A stretch of 64,000 nucleotides of DNA from Halorussus salinus. GTDB lineage: Archaea > Halobacteriota > Halobacteria > Halobacteriales > Haladaptataceae. Below the pieces are notes generated by a model. The model ran no database searches. It saw only the letters and a list, made by a program, of their open reading frames with translations, and was not told the DNA's origin. Of this stretch, positions 23,512 through 31,680 are shown one piece after another (positions within the stretch are counted from its first letter, which is position 1; every line of letters begins with the position of its first letter). The DNA is taken from NCBI RefSeq assembly GCF_004765815.2, contig NZ_ML974127.1, positions 443,310 to 507,309 of the forward strand, read 5' to 3'. Made by a program: the position numbers and the translations under genes.

Positions 23512-24291
23512 ATGGTCGAGGCGTTCGCAGTCGCGAGTGGCAAAGGCGGGACCGGCAAGACCACGACCACGGTGGCGCTCGGGATGGCGCTTGCCGACGA
23601 GTACGACGTGACCGTCGTGGACGCCGACACCGGGATGGCGAACCTCCTCTTTCACACCGGCCTGACCGACGCCGACACCACGCTCCACGACCTGCTGGTC
23701 GCCGACCGCGACCCGGACGTGAGCGTCGCGGACGCCGTGTACGACCGCTTCGGCATGTCGGTAGTCCCCTGTGGCACCAGCCTCGCCGCGTTCGAGGAGG
23801 CCGACCCCGACCGACTCCGGGAGGTCGTCGCCGAACTCGCGGCCGACACCGACGTTCTCCTGTTGGACTCGCCCGCCGCGCTCGGCTCGAAGAGCGCGGT
23901 CCTGCCCGTCGTGCTGGCCGACCGCGTGGTCGTCGTCCTCCAACCGACGATTCCCGCGCTCAGCGACGGTCTCAAAGTACAGGAGTACGCCCACTCCTAC
24001 GGCACCGACACCGCGGGTGTCGTCTTCAACAAGGTCCACGACCCCGACGAGGCCGCCGGGGTCGCCGAGAAGACCGACCGCTACTTCGACGGGCCGACGC
24101 TGGCGAGCGTCCCCGACTCGGACGCCGCCCGCGCGGCCCGCCGCGAGGGGGTGCCCCTCCTCGCGCACGCCCCCGACAGCGACGCGGCGCGCGCCTACCG
24201 CGAGGCCGCCCGAAAACTGGACGTGCGGTCGGGCGAATCGGACGCCGTGGCCGACCGCTTCCGGAGTGCGGTGATTCCTGACTCGCCATGA
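23512..24291 (+). CDS. MinD/ParA-family ATPase
   Basis: A 259-residue deviant-Walker ATPase: P-loop GKGGTGKTTTTVA near residue 10 with the signature second Lys, VVDADTGMANLLF (Walker A'), VLLLDSPAALGS (Walker B) and VVLQPTIPALSDGLK. Haloarchaeal MinD homologues do not position FtsZ but can affect localisation of archaella and chemosensory arrays. No C-terminal amphipathic helix is obvious; the tail is hydrophilic. Start is ATG 23512 because the P-loop must be near the N-terminus; the open frame upstream is not credible. It overlaps the next gene by 4 nt (ATGA), so the two are co-translated. Confidence 0.88.
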   Translation: MVEAFAVASGKGGTGKTTTTVALGMALADEYDVTVVDADTGMANLLFHTGLTDADTTLHDLLVADRDPDVSVADAVYDRFGMSVVPCGTSLAAFEEADPDRLREVVAELAADTDVLLLDSPAALGSKSAVLPVVLADRVVVVLQPTIPALSDGLKVQEYAHSYGTDTAGVVFNKVHDPDEAAGVAEKTDRYFDGPTLASVPDSDAARAARREGVPLLAHAPDSDAARAYREAARKLDVRSGESDAVADRFRSAVIPDSP

Positions 24292-24935
24292 CGACCGACA
24301 GCTCTCTCGATTCGGGCCGGTCCGACCCGCTCGACCGCTCGGATTTGCCGGACGGGACGCTCGTCCGCTCGCGGGTCGAATCGAACCCGGCCGCGCCGCT
24401 CGCCGCGGCGCTCGACCGCGAGTTGACGGGCTACGCCGTCTTCGAGCCGCAAGACGCGCTCTTGCTGGACGCCGAGGGGTCGGGCGTGGTCGCCTTCGAG
24501 GAGGGCGTGCCGCGCTTCGCGTACCACACCGGCACGGGCCGGGGCGGCCCCGCGGCGCTGGCCGACCTCGCGGTGCCCGGTCCCTACGACGTTGCGCTCC
24601 GGGAGACCGAGGAGGTCCCCGTGGCCTTCGCGTCGGCCGACCGGGCGGACGTGCGGGTCCCGCCGGGGCAGGTGGCCGAACGACTCGCTGGCGACCCGGA
24701 CCTCGCCGAGCGAACGCGAGAGGTCGCGCCGCCGACGCGGGACGCCCCCGACGGCGATAGTGGCGAAGCGGGCGACCGGTCCGATGAGGGCTCGGCGGAC
24801 GCGGGCGACGCGTCGCCGAGCGCCGTCGAGGAGTTCCTCGAAGACGAGGAGAAGATCGACGCCATCCAGCGGCGCGCCCGCGAGGAGGCCCGAGAGCGGG
24901 CCAGCGAGTGGGGGCTGGACGGGGAACTGGAGTGA
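24288..24935 (+). CDS. Haloarchaeal protein of unknown function co-transcribed with the MinD-like gene
   Basis: A 215-residue acidic soluble protein. Residues 20-125 look folded (LTGYAVFEPQDALLLDAEG, VVAFEEGVPRFAYHTGTG, GPYDVALRETEEV), then comes a disordered Asp/Ser/Gly linker and a C-terminal helix with AVEEFLEDEEKIDAIQ and AREEARERASEWGL. I do not recognise a family. Its start overlaps the MinD stop as ATGA, so it is probably a partner or effector of that ATPase. Confidence 0.7.
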   Translation: MTTDSSLDSGRSDPLDRSDLPDGTLVRSRVESNPAAPLAAALDRELTGYAVFEPQDALLLDAEGSGVVAFEEGVPRFAYHTGTGRGGPAALADLAVPGPYDVALRETEEVPVAFASADRADVRVPPGQVAERLAGDPDLAERTREVAPPTRDAPDGDSGEAGDRSDEGSADAGDASPSAVEEFLEDEEKIDAIQRRAREEARERASEWGLDGELE

Positions 24936-25152
24936 GAGCGGACGGCCCGCCGGGGACGCTTCTCGTCGAGGCTCCCCGACGACCGGCGACGCCCCGCCAG
25001 CACTTCCCTCATCGAATTCGGACGGTCGGCGTGACGAACGACGCGCTAGGCGGGAGAGCCGAACCTCGAACGTCCGAGTGGTAGTTTGGCAGTCTTTCCG
25101 GATTGGTCGCCCCGCCGCTTCGTTCGTCGCTCCGTTCAGGACCGTCAAACTA

Positions 25153-26169
25153 TCAGCGAGGAGTCCCGCAACGCGGACACACCGGCGGTCCGTCGTCCGA
25201 GAGCGCCAGCCCGCAGGTCGGGCACTCCTCGTCGCCGTCGGGCGCTGTCATCTCCTCGACGACAGCTTCCGTGCCGTCCCGAACCGAGGAGATAGTCCCG
25301 ACGCCGTCGGGAACCCCCACGGATTGCCCGTCGCCCGCCAGTACGCGTCGCGCGAAGCGTACCCGGTCGGTCGCGAACGACGGGAGTTCGTCGTCCTCCG
25401 CGTCGATTTCGGCGAGTTCGGGGATCGCCTCGACGTGAGCGTCCGACTCCCCGACGAGGGCCAGCGCCTCCGCCGCCCGGCCCCTAACGTACGGACTGTC
25501 GTCCGCCAGTCGCTCCCGGAGAGCGTCGTCCGCGTCGGCCAGCTTCCGGGGATGCTCACAGCCGACGACGACCAGCGACGTACAGAGGTGATAGCGGACG
25601 AGTTCCCGCTCGTCGTCGAGGTGGTCGGCCAGCGACGAGACCTGATGTCGGAGGCGACCGGGGTTCCCGAGTGCGACGAACGCCAGCGCCTTCGCTAACT
25701 TCTCTCTGACCTCGGGTTCGTCGAACGAGAGTCCGACGCGGAAGTCCGCCAGAATATCGGGGTCGCCGACCGTCTCGGGGGATTCGAGCGCGACGTAGCC
25801 CAGCGCCTCGGCGCACCGCGCCCGGACGTAGTAGAACTCGTCGTCGTCGGCCAGCCTATCGGCGAGGGACGCGACGACCGGGCGGACGACGCCCGGTTCC
25901 GCTCGGGCTACCGTGAGCAACAGTTTGGCGGTCGTCAGCCTGACCGCGCGGTCGTCGTCGGCGAGGAACGCCGCGAGCGGGCCAGCGAGTCCGTCGAGGA
26001 CATTCGGGCGCTCGTCGGCGACGCTCCGGACCGACTGGAGGGCACGCTTACGCGTGGCAGTCTCGGCCGCGCCGAGTCGGTCGAGACACGACGCCGCCTC
26101 CTCGTAGCTCGCCGCTTCGAGGAGGTCGGGCAAGCGGTCGGGGGATGGCGACTGGTCGGGGTCCGTCAT
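25153..26169 (-). CDS. HEAT-repeat protein with C-terminal zinc ribbon
   Basis: A 338-residue alpha-solenoid. Residues 15-270 are HEAT-like repeats of about 38 residues, for example LTTAKLLLTVARAEPGVV, VRARCAEALGYVALESPE, VREKLAKALAFVALGNP and VRGRAAEALALVGE. After a short linker, a zinc ribbon CPTCGLALSDD...CPRCG ends the protein. Such proteins act as binding scaffolds; no partner can be named. ATG 26169 (MTDPDQSPSP) is chosen; upstream in-frame sequence is not solenoid-like. It is divergent from the TrmB-type regulator. The 217 nt downstream to 24936 hold nothing recognisable. Confidence 0.8.
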   Translation of the reverse strand: MTDPDQSPSPDRLPDLLEAASYEEAASCLDRLGAAETATRKRALQSVRSVADERPNVLDGLAGPLAAFLADDDRAVRLTTAKLLLTVARAEPGVVRPVVASLADRLADDDEFYYVRARCAEALGYVALESPETVGDPDILADFRVGLSFDEPEVREKLAKALAFVALGNPGRLRHQVSSLADHLDDERELVRYHLCTSLVVVGCEHPRKLADADDALRERLADDSPYVRGRAAEALALVGESDAHVEAIPELAEIDAEDDELPSFATDRVRFARRVLAGDGQSVGVPDGVGTISSVRDGTEAVVEEMTAPDGDEECPTCGLALSDDGPPVCPRCGTPR

Positions 26170-26335
26170 CGGGGCGTTCGCTACGTGGCTGTCTCTCACT
26201 ACCAATAGTTCAATCCCGCGGTTCGGTACCGGCGACCGGACCGACACGAAGCCTTCGTACGCTCGTTCGGTATCGAGACGACGGGAAACCCGCGACGACG
26301 GAAAATTATTTGGGTTACCGAAGGAAGCAAGCGGT

Positions 26336-27406
26336 ATGGACGCCCCCGAACTCGTCGAGACGCTGGAACGCTACGGGCTATCGCCGTATCAGGCCGCGGC
26401 GTACGTCACCGTGGTCGAGCGCGGGACGATGGCCGCCCAAGAGGTCGCCGACGCCAGTTCCGTCCCGCAACCCCGCGTGTACGACATCCTCCGAGACTTG
26501 GAGTCGGAGGGGTTCGTCACGACGTTCGAGCAGGACAAACTCTACGTGCAGGCGGTGGACCCCGAGGAGGCCCTCGACAGCCTCCGGGAGCGCGCCGCGG
26601 AACTCGAAGCCGCGGCCGACGAAATCACCGACCGGTGGCAACAGCCAGCGGTCAAAGAACACACGGTCAGTCTGGTCCAGCGCGGCCGGACCGTCTTCGA
26701 GAAGGCCCGCGACGAACTCGACCGCGCGGCCGACCACGCCCAACTGGTCTGCAAGACCGACCACCTCGAATCGCTCTGGCCGACGCTCGCGGCCGCCCAC
26801 GAGCGCGGCGTGTTCGTGGACGTGACGCTGTACGACGTGGCCGACGACGAATCGCTGGACGAGTTCGACTTCTCGGAGATCTGCACGCACGCTCGCGTCC
26901 TCCGGCGGCCGCTCCGGTCGGAACCGTTCGGCGCGGTCGTGGACCGCCAGCGGGCCTGCTACTCGTGGCACCCCTCGACCGACGACGGCTACGGCATCTA
27001 CGTCGACGACAGCGCCCACGAGAACATGGTGTGGAACTACATAATGAACCTCCGCCACGCCGCCGACGTTCACTACGTCGCCACGCCCTACGACCCGCCG
27101 TTGCGGTTCGGCGCGCTCCGGGACTGTCTCCACGTCGTGGAACCGCTCGTACGGGAGGGACGAACGCTCACCGCCGAAATCGAGGGCACGTGGGTCGAGA
27201 GCGGTCGGCGCTGTGAGATTTCGGGTACCGTCCTCTCCATCGACTATCCGGGCTTCGAGGAGGGCGAGTCGGCCACGCCCCTCCAGATGTTCACCGACGC
27301 CCGCCTCACCATCGACACCGGCGACGAGACCTACAGCGTCGGCGGGTTCGACGCCATCATCGAGGACGTGGAGGCGACGCGGGTCGTGATTACGGGCATC
27401 GAGTGA
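26336..27406 (+). CDS. TrmB-family transcriptional regulator
   Basis: A 356-residue regulator. Residues 5-75 are a TrmB winged helix (LERYGLSPYQAAAYVTVVER, QEVADASSVPQPRVYDILRDL). A short coiled coil (residues 80-105) is followed by a PLD-like sensor core and a C-terminal domain with ESGRRCEISG and DTGDETYSVGGFDA, the part that in TrmB binds sugars or other small ligands. Ligand and targets cannot be told. The ATG at 26336 follows TTATTTGGG at about 26306, which can serve as TATA box for a short leader. Confidence 0.9.
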   Translation: MDAPELVETLERYGLSPYQAAAYVTVVERGTMAAQEVADASSVPQPRVYDILRDLESEGFVTTFEQDKLYVQAVDPEEALDSLRERAAELEAAADEITDRWQQPAVKEHTVSLVQRGRTVFEKARDELDRAADHAQLVCKTDHLESLWPTLAAAHERGVFVDVTLYDVADDESLDEFDFSEICTHARVLRRPLRSEPFGAVVDRQRACYSWHPSTDDGYGIYVDDSAHENMVWNYIMNLRHAADVHYVATPYDPPLRFGALRDCLHVVEPLVREGRTLTAEIEGTWVESGRRCEISGTVLSIDYPGFEEGESATPLQMFTDARLTIDTGDETYSVGGFDAIIEDVEATRVVITGIE

Positions 27407-27533
27407 ACAGGTGTCGCCGCTCACCGAACCGTTCGCTCGCTTTTCCGACGGCGGTTTCTCACAGTCGGCGAGCGGAAAGAGCGTCAGAACCAGTCCGGAC
27501 ACGGCCACTCCGACATCCCGAGCCGGGGCCGTC

Positions 27534-28088
27534 TCACCCGATTTGCCTGACGACCAACGTCAGCGCCATCTCCGCGTCGTCGGTCGTCACGCGCACGTCG
27601 AACGCGACCGCCAGCACATGCGTCTCGCCCGCGCGCTCCTGCACGACGACCCCCTGCTTCGCCTCACACGCGCCGAACTGCCGGTTCGGCCCGACGGGAC
27701 AGTTCGCGTCGCTCCACGACGCCGCGGCCGATTGGTTGTACCCCACCTGATAGACGGTGCCCGACTCGACGCGCGAGGAGCGGAGCGCCGCTACCCTCGG
27801 CTCTAACTCGTCGCGCACTGCGGCCGCGGCCGCAGTGCGCTCGTCCCACGCGAACGCGCCGGTCGTCTCGCCCGCGGCGTCGTGGACCGCCCGCGAGAGG
27901 AGTCGCTCGGCGTTCCGGTCTGGCGCGTCGAACTCCTCGCTGGCGCTCACGTCCGCGTGGTAGCCCAGTTGCAGGTACGCGACCACGACCGGGGCGAGCG
28001 CCACCGCGACCAGCGCGGCGGCCGCGAGGACCAACTGGGCGCGCTCGCGGGGCACGGAATCGCTAGTATCCCGACCAGCGCCCGTCAC
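27534..28088 (-). CDS. Pilus-cluster accessory protein (pilin-like N-terminus)
   Basis: A 184-residue protein, last gene of the pilus operon. It has an N-terminal hydrophobic helix (RAQLVLAAAALVAVALAPVV at about residues 15-40) preceded by RERAQ, resembling the class III signal region of haloarchaeal pilin-like proteins, and an extracytoplasmic domain with Cys in NCPVG and FGACE. Function is structural or accessory to the pilus. I chose GTG 28088, which overlaps the preceding stop as GTGA like the other junctions in the operon. Confidence 0.7.
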   Translation of the reverse strand: MTGAGRDTSDSVPRERAQLVLAAAALVAVALAPVVVAYLQLGYHADVSASEEFDAPDRNAERLLSRAVHDAAGETTGAFAWDERTAAAAAVRDELEPRVAALRSSRVESGTVYQVGYNQSAAASWSDANCPVGPNRQFGACEAKQGVVVQERAGETHVLAVAFDVRVTTDDAEMALTLVVRQIG

Positions 28089-28510
28089 GCGTACCACACC
28101 CAAATCGCCACGTCGCCGTGGCGGGTCGTCACGCTCGCGGCCCCGACGGCCACGCTGGCGGGTTTCCGGAACCCGACCGCGCCGTGGGGCGTCCGAACCC
28201 GGAACATGAGGTTGTCCGGGAGGATGCGCTCGACGCGCCGACGCAGGGCGTCGCGCTCGCGGTCGAACGCGTCGGGCGAGCGGACGACCTCCGAGAGCCG
28301 CGTCGCGCCGCCGTGGCGCGGCGGTTCACCGGCGAGGACCGTCGCGGCGTCCTCGGCGTAGAGGTCCAACTGCGCGGCCCGCTCGTCCGGCGGGGCGACC
28401 CCGAGCGCGAACCCCATCGCGACCGCGAGAATCAACACGACGCCGACGCCCGCCTCGACGACCGACAGCGAGAGTTGTGCCCTCCCGATTTGGTGATTGC
28501 TGTTACTCAT
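28085..28510 (-). CDS. Pilus-cluster accessory protein (pilin-like)
   Basis: A 141-residue protein with a pilin-like start (IGRAQLSLSVVEAGVGVVLI at residues 8-27): a charged lead, then one hydrophobic helix beginning at the putative cleavage region and carrying Glu where pilins have Glu5. The remaining 100 residues form a small extracytoplasmic domain ending AIWVWYA. It overlaps both neighbours by 4-8 nt. It belongs to the set of low-abundance pilin-like proteins encoded with haloarchaeal pilB-pilC. Confidence 0.72.
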   Translation of the reverse strand: MSNSNHQIGRAQLSLSVVEAGVGVVLILAVAMGFALGVAPPDERAAQLDLYAEDAATVLAGEPPRHGGATRLSEVVRSPDAFDRERDALRRRVERILPDNLMFRVRTPHGAVGFRKPASVAVGAASVTTRHGDVAIWVWYA

Positions 28511-29195
28511 CGACCGTCACCGCCAGCACCGCCTTGCTCGTCTCGGCGGGGTAGTAGGTCAGTTCGACGCTCCCGGTCGGGAGCGGCCCGTCGGTCTCGA
28601 AGGTCAGCGTCGTCGTCTCGAACCGCGAGAGGCGGACCTCGAAGCGCCCTCTCAGTCCGGACTCGTTCCGTAGAACAACCTTTTCATTTGCTTTCACAAC
28701 CTCTACCTTGCTGTCTGTTGGCGGCGAGAGGTCGATTTCGACCCGCGACGAGCGACGGGGAATCGTCACGGCCGGGTCGTTCGCCGAGAGGTCCGGCATC
28801 AGCGTCGCCGCGGTCCGGCTCTCGACCAGCACGATGCGCCGAATCGTCGTCCCGCCGGTCGGGTCGCCCGCGCTCGCAAGCGTCCGGTCGCCGAGTCGGA
28901 CCGTCACGTCGTAGCCGTCGGTGACGGGGAACAGCGTCCGGAGTCGAGAGGAGTTCAGACTCTCAATCGCGTCGTCGTCGAGGACGTTCGCCCGCGTCGT
29001 GACCGGCGACTCGGCCGCGACGAGTCGCTCCGAGAGCGCGACCGCGACCCGGCGCTGGTCGGCGTCGCGGTCGGCGCTCAGGTACGCGCGGTCGGCGAGG
29101 CCCAGACTCACGACCGTCACCGAGGTCACGACGAGGAGCGCCACCGCCAGCGCGGGCAGGTTCATCTGGCCGCGGGTCCGCTCGGCGCGGGTCAT
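28503..29195 (-). CDS. Pilus-cluster accessory protein with one N-terminal helix
   Basis: A 230-residue protein starting MTRAERTRGQMNLPALAVAL. The RGQ before the hydrophobic helix resembles a prepilin-peptidase site. The rest is a beta-rich extracytoplasmic domain (DVTVRLGDRTLA, RFEVRLSRFETTTLTFE). Start ATG 29195 overlaps the upstream stop as ATGA, which fixes it; the longer in-frame extension is Arg-rich shadow. A stretch of lower GC around 28670-28720 (KVEVVKANEKVVL) is unlike its surroundings and may mark local recombination. Confidence 0.72.
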   Translation of the reverse strand: MTRAERTRGQMNLPALAVALLVVTSVTVVSLGLADRAYLSADRDADQRRVAVALSERLVAAESPVTTRANVLDDDAIESLNSSRLRTLFPVTDGYDVTVRLGDRTLASAGDPTGGTTIRRIVLVESRTAATLMPDLSANDPAVTIPRRSSRVEIDLSPPTDSKVEVVKANEKVVLRNESGLRGRFEVRLSRFETTTLTFETDGPLPTGSVELTYYPAETSKAVLAVTVDE

Positions 29196-29701
29196 CGGGT
29201 CGGTCCCTCCTCGGCGGACTCCAATCTGACCGCGAGGCCGCCGGTCTCGTCGGTCCCGCGGACGACGACGACCGCTCGCTCGCCGCTCGACCACTCGCCC
29301 GACACCGATTCGACCGTCTCGGGGAGCGCGAGCGCGACCCGGCCCCCGACGCGCTCGTCGGGGTGGGCCAACACGAGCGACCGATTGTCGGTCCGGACCG
29401 CGTAGCGCGCTCCTTTGATGGTTCTGGGGAGCGACACCTCGGCGCGGACGCGGACCGCCCGAGCGTCGGTCGGCACCGCCTGCTGGACCCGCTCGGCCGA
29501 CTGGGCCAGCACGCGCTCGCCGACTTCCGCCCCCGCCGCGGTCCGGTACTCCGGGACGACGCCGCCGTAGAGCGTCGCCGACAGGAGACCGACGTAGAGG
29601 ACGACGATGCTCGCCTCCAGCGCCTTGCCGACGACGGGCGAGACGGCGCGGTCAGAACGACCGCGCCGCCCGCCTTTCGGCGGACGGCGCTCGCTATCCA
29701 T
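29192..29701 (-). CDS. Pilus-cluster accessory protein (DRAVSPVVG pilin-like motif)
   Basis: A 169-residue protein. The N-terminus is basic, then RAVSPVVGKALEASIVVLY, close to the DRAVSPVVG motif of archaeal pilins, followed by a hydrophobic helix and an extracytoplasmic beta-rich domain. It overlaps the upstream gene by 8 nt and the downstream start by 4 nt. It is probably processed by the prepilin peptidase and assembled with or primes the pilus. Confidence 0.75.
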   Translation of the reverse strand: MDSERRPPKGGRRGRSDRAVSPVVGKALEASIVVLYVGLLSATLYGGVVPEYRTAAGAEVGERVLAQSAERVQQAVPTDARAVRVRAEVSLPRTIKGARYAVRTDNRSLVLAHPDERVGGRVALALPETVESVSGEWSSGERAVVVVRGTDETGGLAVRLESAEEGPTR

Positions 29702-30488
29702 TCCGCACCTCCACGTCCATCTCGTGGACGACCAGATAGGCCACGCGCTCGCCGGGGTAGGCCGCGACCACGCTCGTCACGCCGTCGCCGTCGAAGTCCC
29801 GCGTCGTCACGCTGGCGTTCCGGCGCTCGAAGTGTCGCCGCCACGCCTCGGGCGTCGCGGTCTCGATTGCGACCCGGTAAGTGCCGTTGCCGAGGAGACT
29901 CCGGCGGTGGGAGACCTCGGTCCGGAGCGCGACCGACGCGCCCCCCGACCCCGAGACGGCGACCGACCCGTTCAGCGCGGGCGCGCCGACGACGAGGACG
30001 CCCGGCGGGTCGGCGTCGTCCGCGTTGCTCGCGTCCGTCGCAGGAGCGTTCCGCGAGAGCGTAATCGGCGGTGGCGTCCGGACCTTGGCGTTGTCCGGCG
30101 GCCCGCGGACGATAGCGCCCGCGAGGAACGCGACCCGGCGGTCGCCCGCGGTGAAGACGAGCGCGTCGGTGCGCACCGTCCGGAGCGTGCCGGACTCGTT
30201 CAGCACCCGGAGGTCGCGCTCTTTGGTCTGCAACTCGCCGTCGGTAAAGGAGACCCGACCGCGGTGGACGCCGGTCGCCTCCACGGGGTCGAGCGCCGCG
30301 TCGAAGTCGGCGGCGACGCGCGCCGAGTCGGCCGCCGCGGCGTTCTCCTCGACTATCACGCCGATGCCCGCGGTCAGCGACCCGAGCGCGACGACGACCA
30401 CGCCGAGGAGGATGGCGACGCCGACGACGTTCGACTGTGCATAATTAATAAAAATATAATATAATTCAATACACACAAAAGAAAACAA
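29694..30488 (-). CDS. Pilin-like protein with N-terminus replaced by inserted DNA
   Basis: From residue 17 the protein reads AQSNVVGVAILLGVVVVAL, a standard haloarchaeal pilin-like N-terminal helix, then a 220-residue extracytoplasmic domain. The first 16 codons (MFSFVCIELYYIFINY) are encoded by AT-rich DNA of the neighbouring island and replace the normal Arg-containing lead, so the (R/K)(G/A) site before AQS is lost. The composition changes sharply at about 30437. Without that site, processing by prepilin peptidase is doubtful, so the gene may be defective. A start inside the native part is not evident. Confidence 0.7.
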   Translation of the reverse strand: MFSFVCIELYYIFINYAQSNVVGVAILLGVVVVALGSLTAGIGVIVEENAAAADSARVAADFDAALDPVEATGVHRGRVSFTDGELQTKERDLRVLNESGTLRTVRTDALVFTAGDRRVAFLAGAIVRGPPDNAKVRTPPPITLSRNAPATDASNADDADPPGVLVVGAPALNGSVAVSGSGGASVALRTEVSHRRSLLGNGTYRVAIETATPEAWRRHFERRNASVTTRDFDGDGVTSVVAAYPGERVAYLVVHEMDVEVRNG

Positions 30489-30521
30489 AAAAGTTATGCG
30501 CTATTAGCGAGTTTTGGATAT

Positions 30522-30845
30522 ATGGATAAATATAGAACCAATATAATAGCCGGAACTGTCATTTCAATTGCCTTGTTCCCTTTTTCGGGTCACGCTTTGA
30601 TTGCTGCCGCTATATCTGGATATTTGCAAGACGAGAGTCATTCCAAGAGTTTTATTCAAGGATTTATAGTTGGAATAAATACAATAGTTTTTCTTCTCAT
30701 ATCTTCGATAATTGTGGAGTACCTTCAAGGGAGCATTTCTGATTTTTGGCTGATAATACATCCAATATTAAACACTTCTGGGCCAATTCTCGTATTTGGC
30801 GGCCTAGGCGGTTCCATTGGAAAATATATTAAAGATAATAAATAA
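30522..30845 (+). CDS. Small membrane protein of the island, DUF5518-like
   Basis: A 107-residue protein with four hydrophobic segments (about residues 8-24, 27-36, 46-65, 85-100) and a short Lys-rich tail. The start NIIAGTVISIALFPFSG and AAAISGYLQ resemble DUF5518-type small archaeal membrane proteins. It has no acidic bias and uses AT-rich codons, so it is not a native housekeeping gene. It lies 53 nt upstream of the Tat-exported protein and is probably co-transcribed with it. A role protecting the host from that secreted protein is possible but is only inference. Confidence 0.65.
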   Translation: MDKYRTNIIAGTVISIALFPFSGHALIAAAISGYLQDESHSKSFIQGFIVGINTIVFLLISSIIVEYLQGSISDFWLIIHPILNTSGPILVFGGLGGSIGKYIKDNK

Positions 30846-30898
30846 TTCCACAAAATAAAACAAAAGATATAAATTTACACAATATAACTTTTTGGTGG

Positions 30899-31672
30899 AT
30901 GAGTAAAAATAACTCTACCCAGAGGCGGAAAGTACTCAAATCAATCGGTAGTGGCCTTGCTGTTGCCGGATTTGGTGCGTCAGGAACTGTAACAGCAGAA
31001 GAAAAAAGCCTTGAAGAGATATATAAACAGGCAAGAAAAATTCGTCAGAAAACTGGTGAACAGGAACAATTTGTTGAACATCTTCAAAAACATTGCACCG
31101 GAGTAGAAGTGACAACAAGCGAATTTACAACGAAGGCCCGTACGTCAGACGATGGGTCGGATGTTTCAACAGATAGAGTAAAAAAGCGACATATGGAAGG
31201 CCAATTGGTCTTAGGGGGAGACTATACCCATACAGTTGCTGACTACAGAGTAGACCTTGATGGTGGGTATGGAACAGGAGAAGGAAATGAAGATGCAGTG
31301 AGCATTTCGTGGAAGCCGAAAGATTACGACATGAATAACAGTGGAACACACACGGATAATGCATCCAATGTCTTGTTAAAACAATCTGGATTTAACGGAG
31401 CACTCTGGACTTTTGACGATTGGAACGCTTGTCACTACGGATGTGACGGTCTTTGGTTCTCTGTCGGTACAAGAATGAAACGACTTACAACGGACACGCC
31501 ACGAAAGGTTCAGGCAACATATCAATCTGTATGGAGTGATACCACTGCTGTCACTGGAATGTCTGTTAGTGGAGACGGCACTGTCACAATGAGTGTTAGC
31601 ACTACTTCAGAAGCCGATTACGAGCAAATACACCGAGAGGTAGATAGAGAATCATTCGAGACCAATCTATAA
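30899..31672 (+). CDS. Tat-exported protein of the island, unknown function
   Basis: A 257-residue secreted protein. Residues 5-33 form a Tat signal (STQRRKVLKSIGSG, hydrophobic run, TVTAEE with an AxA-type cleavage site). The next part (residues 35-65) is a helical, charged segment with EEIYKQARKIRQKTGEQEQ. The rest is beta-rich with repeated aromatic strands, and two Cys lie close together in NACHYGCDG. It is only mildly acidic, unusual for a secreted haloarchaeal protein. I do not recognise a family. TTTTTGGTGGATG at the start gives a GGTGG ribosome-binding match. It ends 8 nt before the pilC-like stop and converges on it. Confidence 0.7.
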   Translation: MSKNNSTQRRKVLKSIGSGLAVAGFGASGTVTAEEKSLEEIYKQARKIRQKTGEQEQFVEHLQKHCTGVEVTTSEFTTKARTSDDGSDVSTDRVKKRHMEGQLVLGGDYTHTVADYRVDLDGGYGTGEGNEDAVSISWKPKDYDMNNSGTHTDNASNVLLKQSGFNGALWTFDDWNACHYGCDGLWFSVGTRMKRLTTDTPRKVQATYQSVWSDTTAVTGMSVSGDGTVTMSVSTTSEADYEQIHREVDRESFETNL

Positions 31673-31680
31673 AATCTCGA

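Larger units (their letters stand above)
30437..31680. mobile_element. AT-rich foreign island inside the pilus operon
   Basis: About 1.24 kb of clearly lower GC than both flanks, with codon use (AAA, ATA, AGA, TTA) unlike the rest of the window. It separates the pilC-like gene from the pilin-like genes and holds two plus-strand genes opposite to the operon. No transposase, integrase or terminal inverted repeat is present. TCGACT occurs at both edges (30431-30436 and 31677-31682), a possible 6-bp target duplication, but this may be chance. It is best seen as horizontally acquired cargo. Confidence 0.75.
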
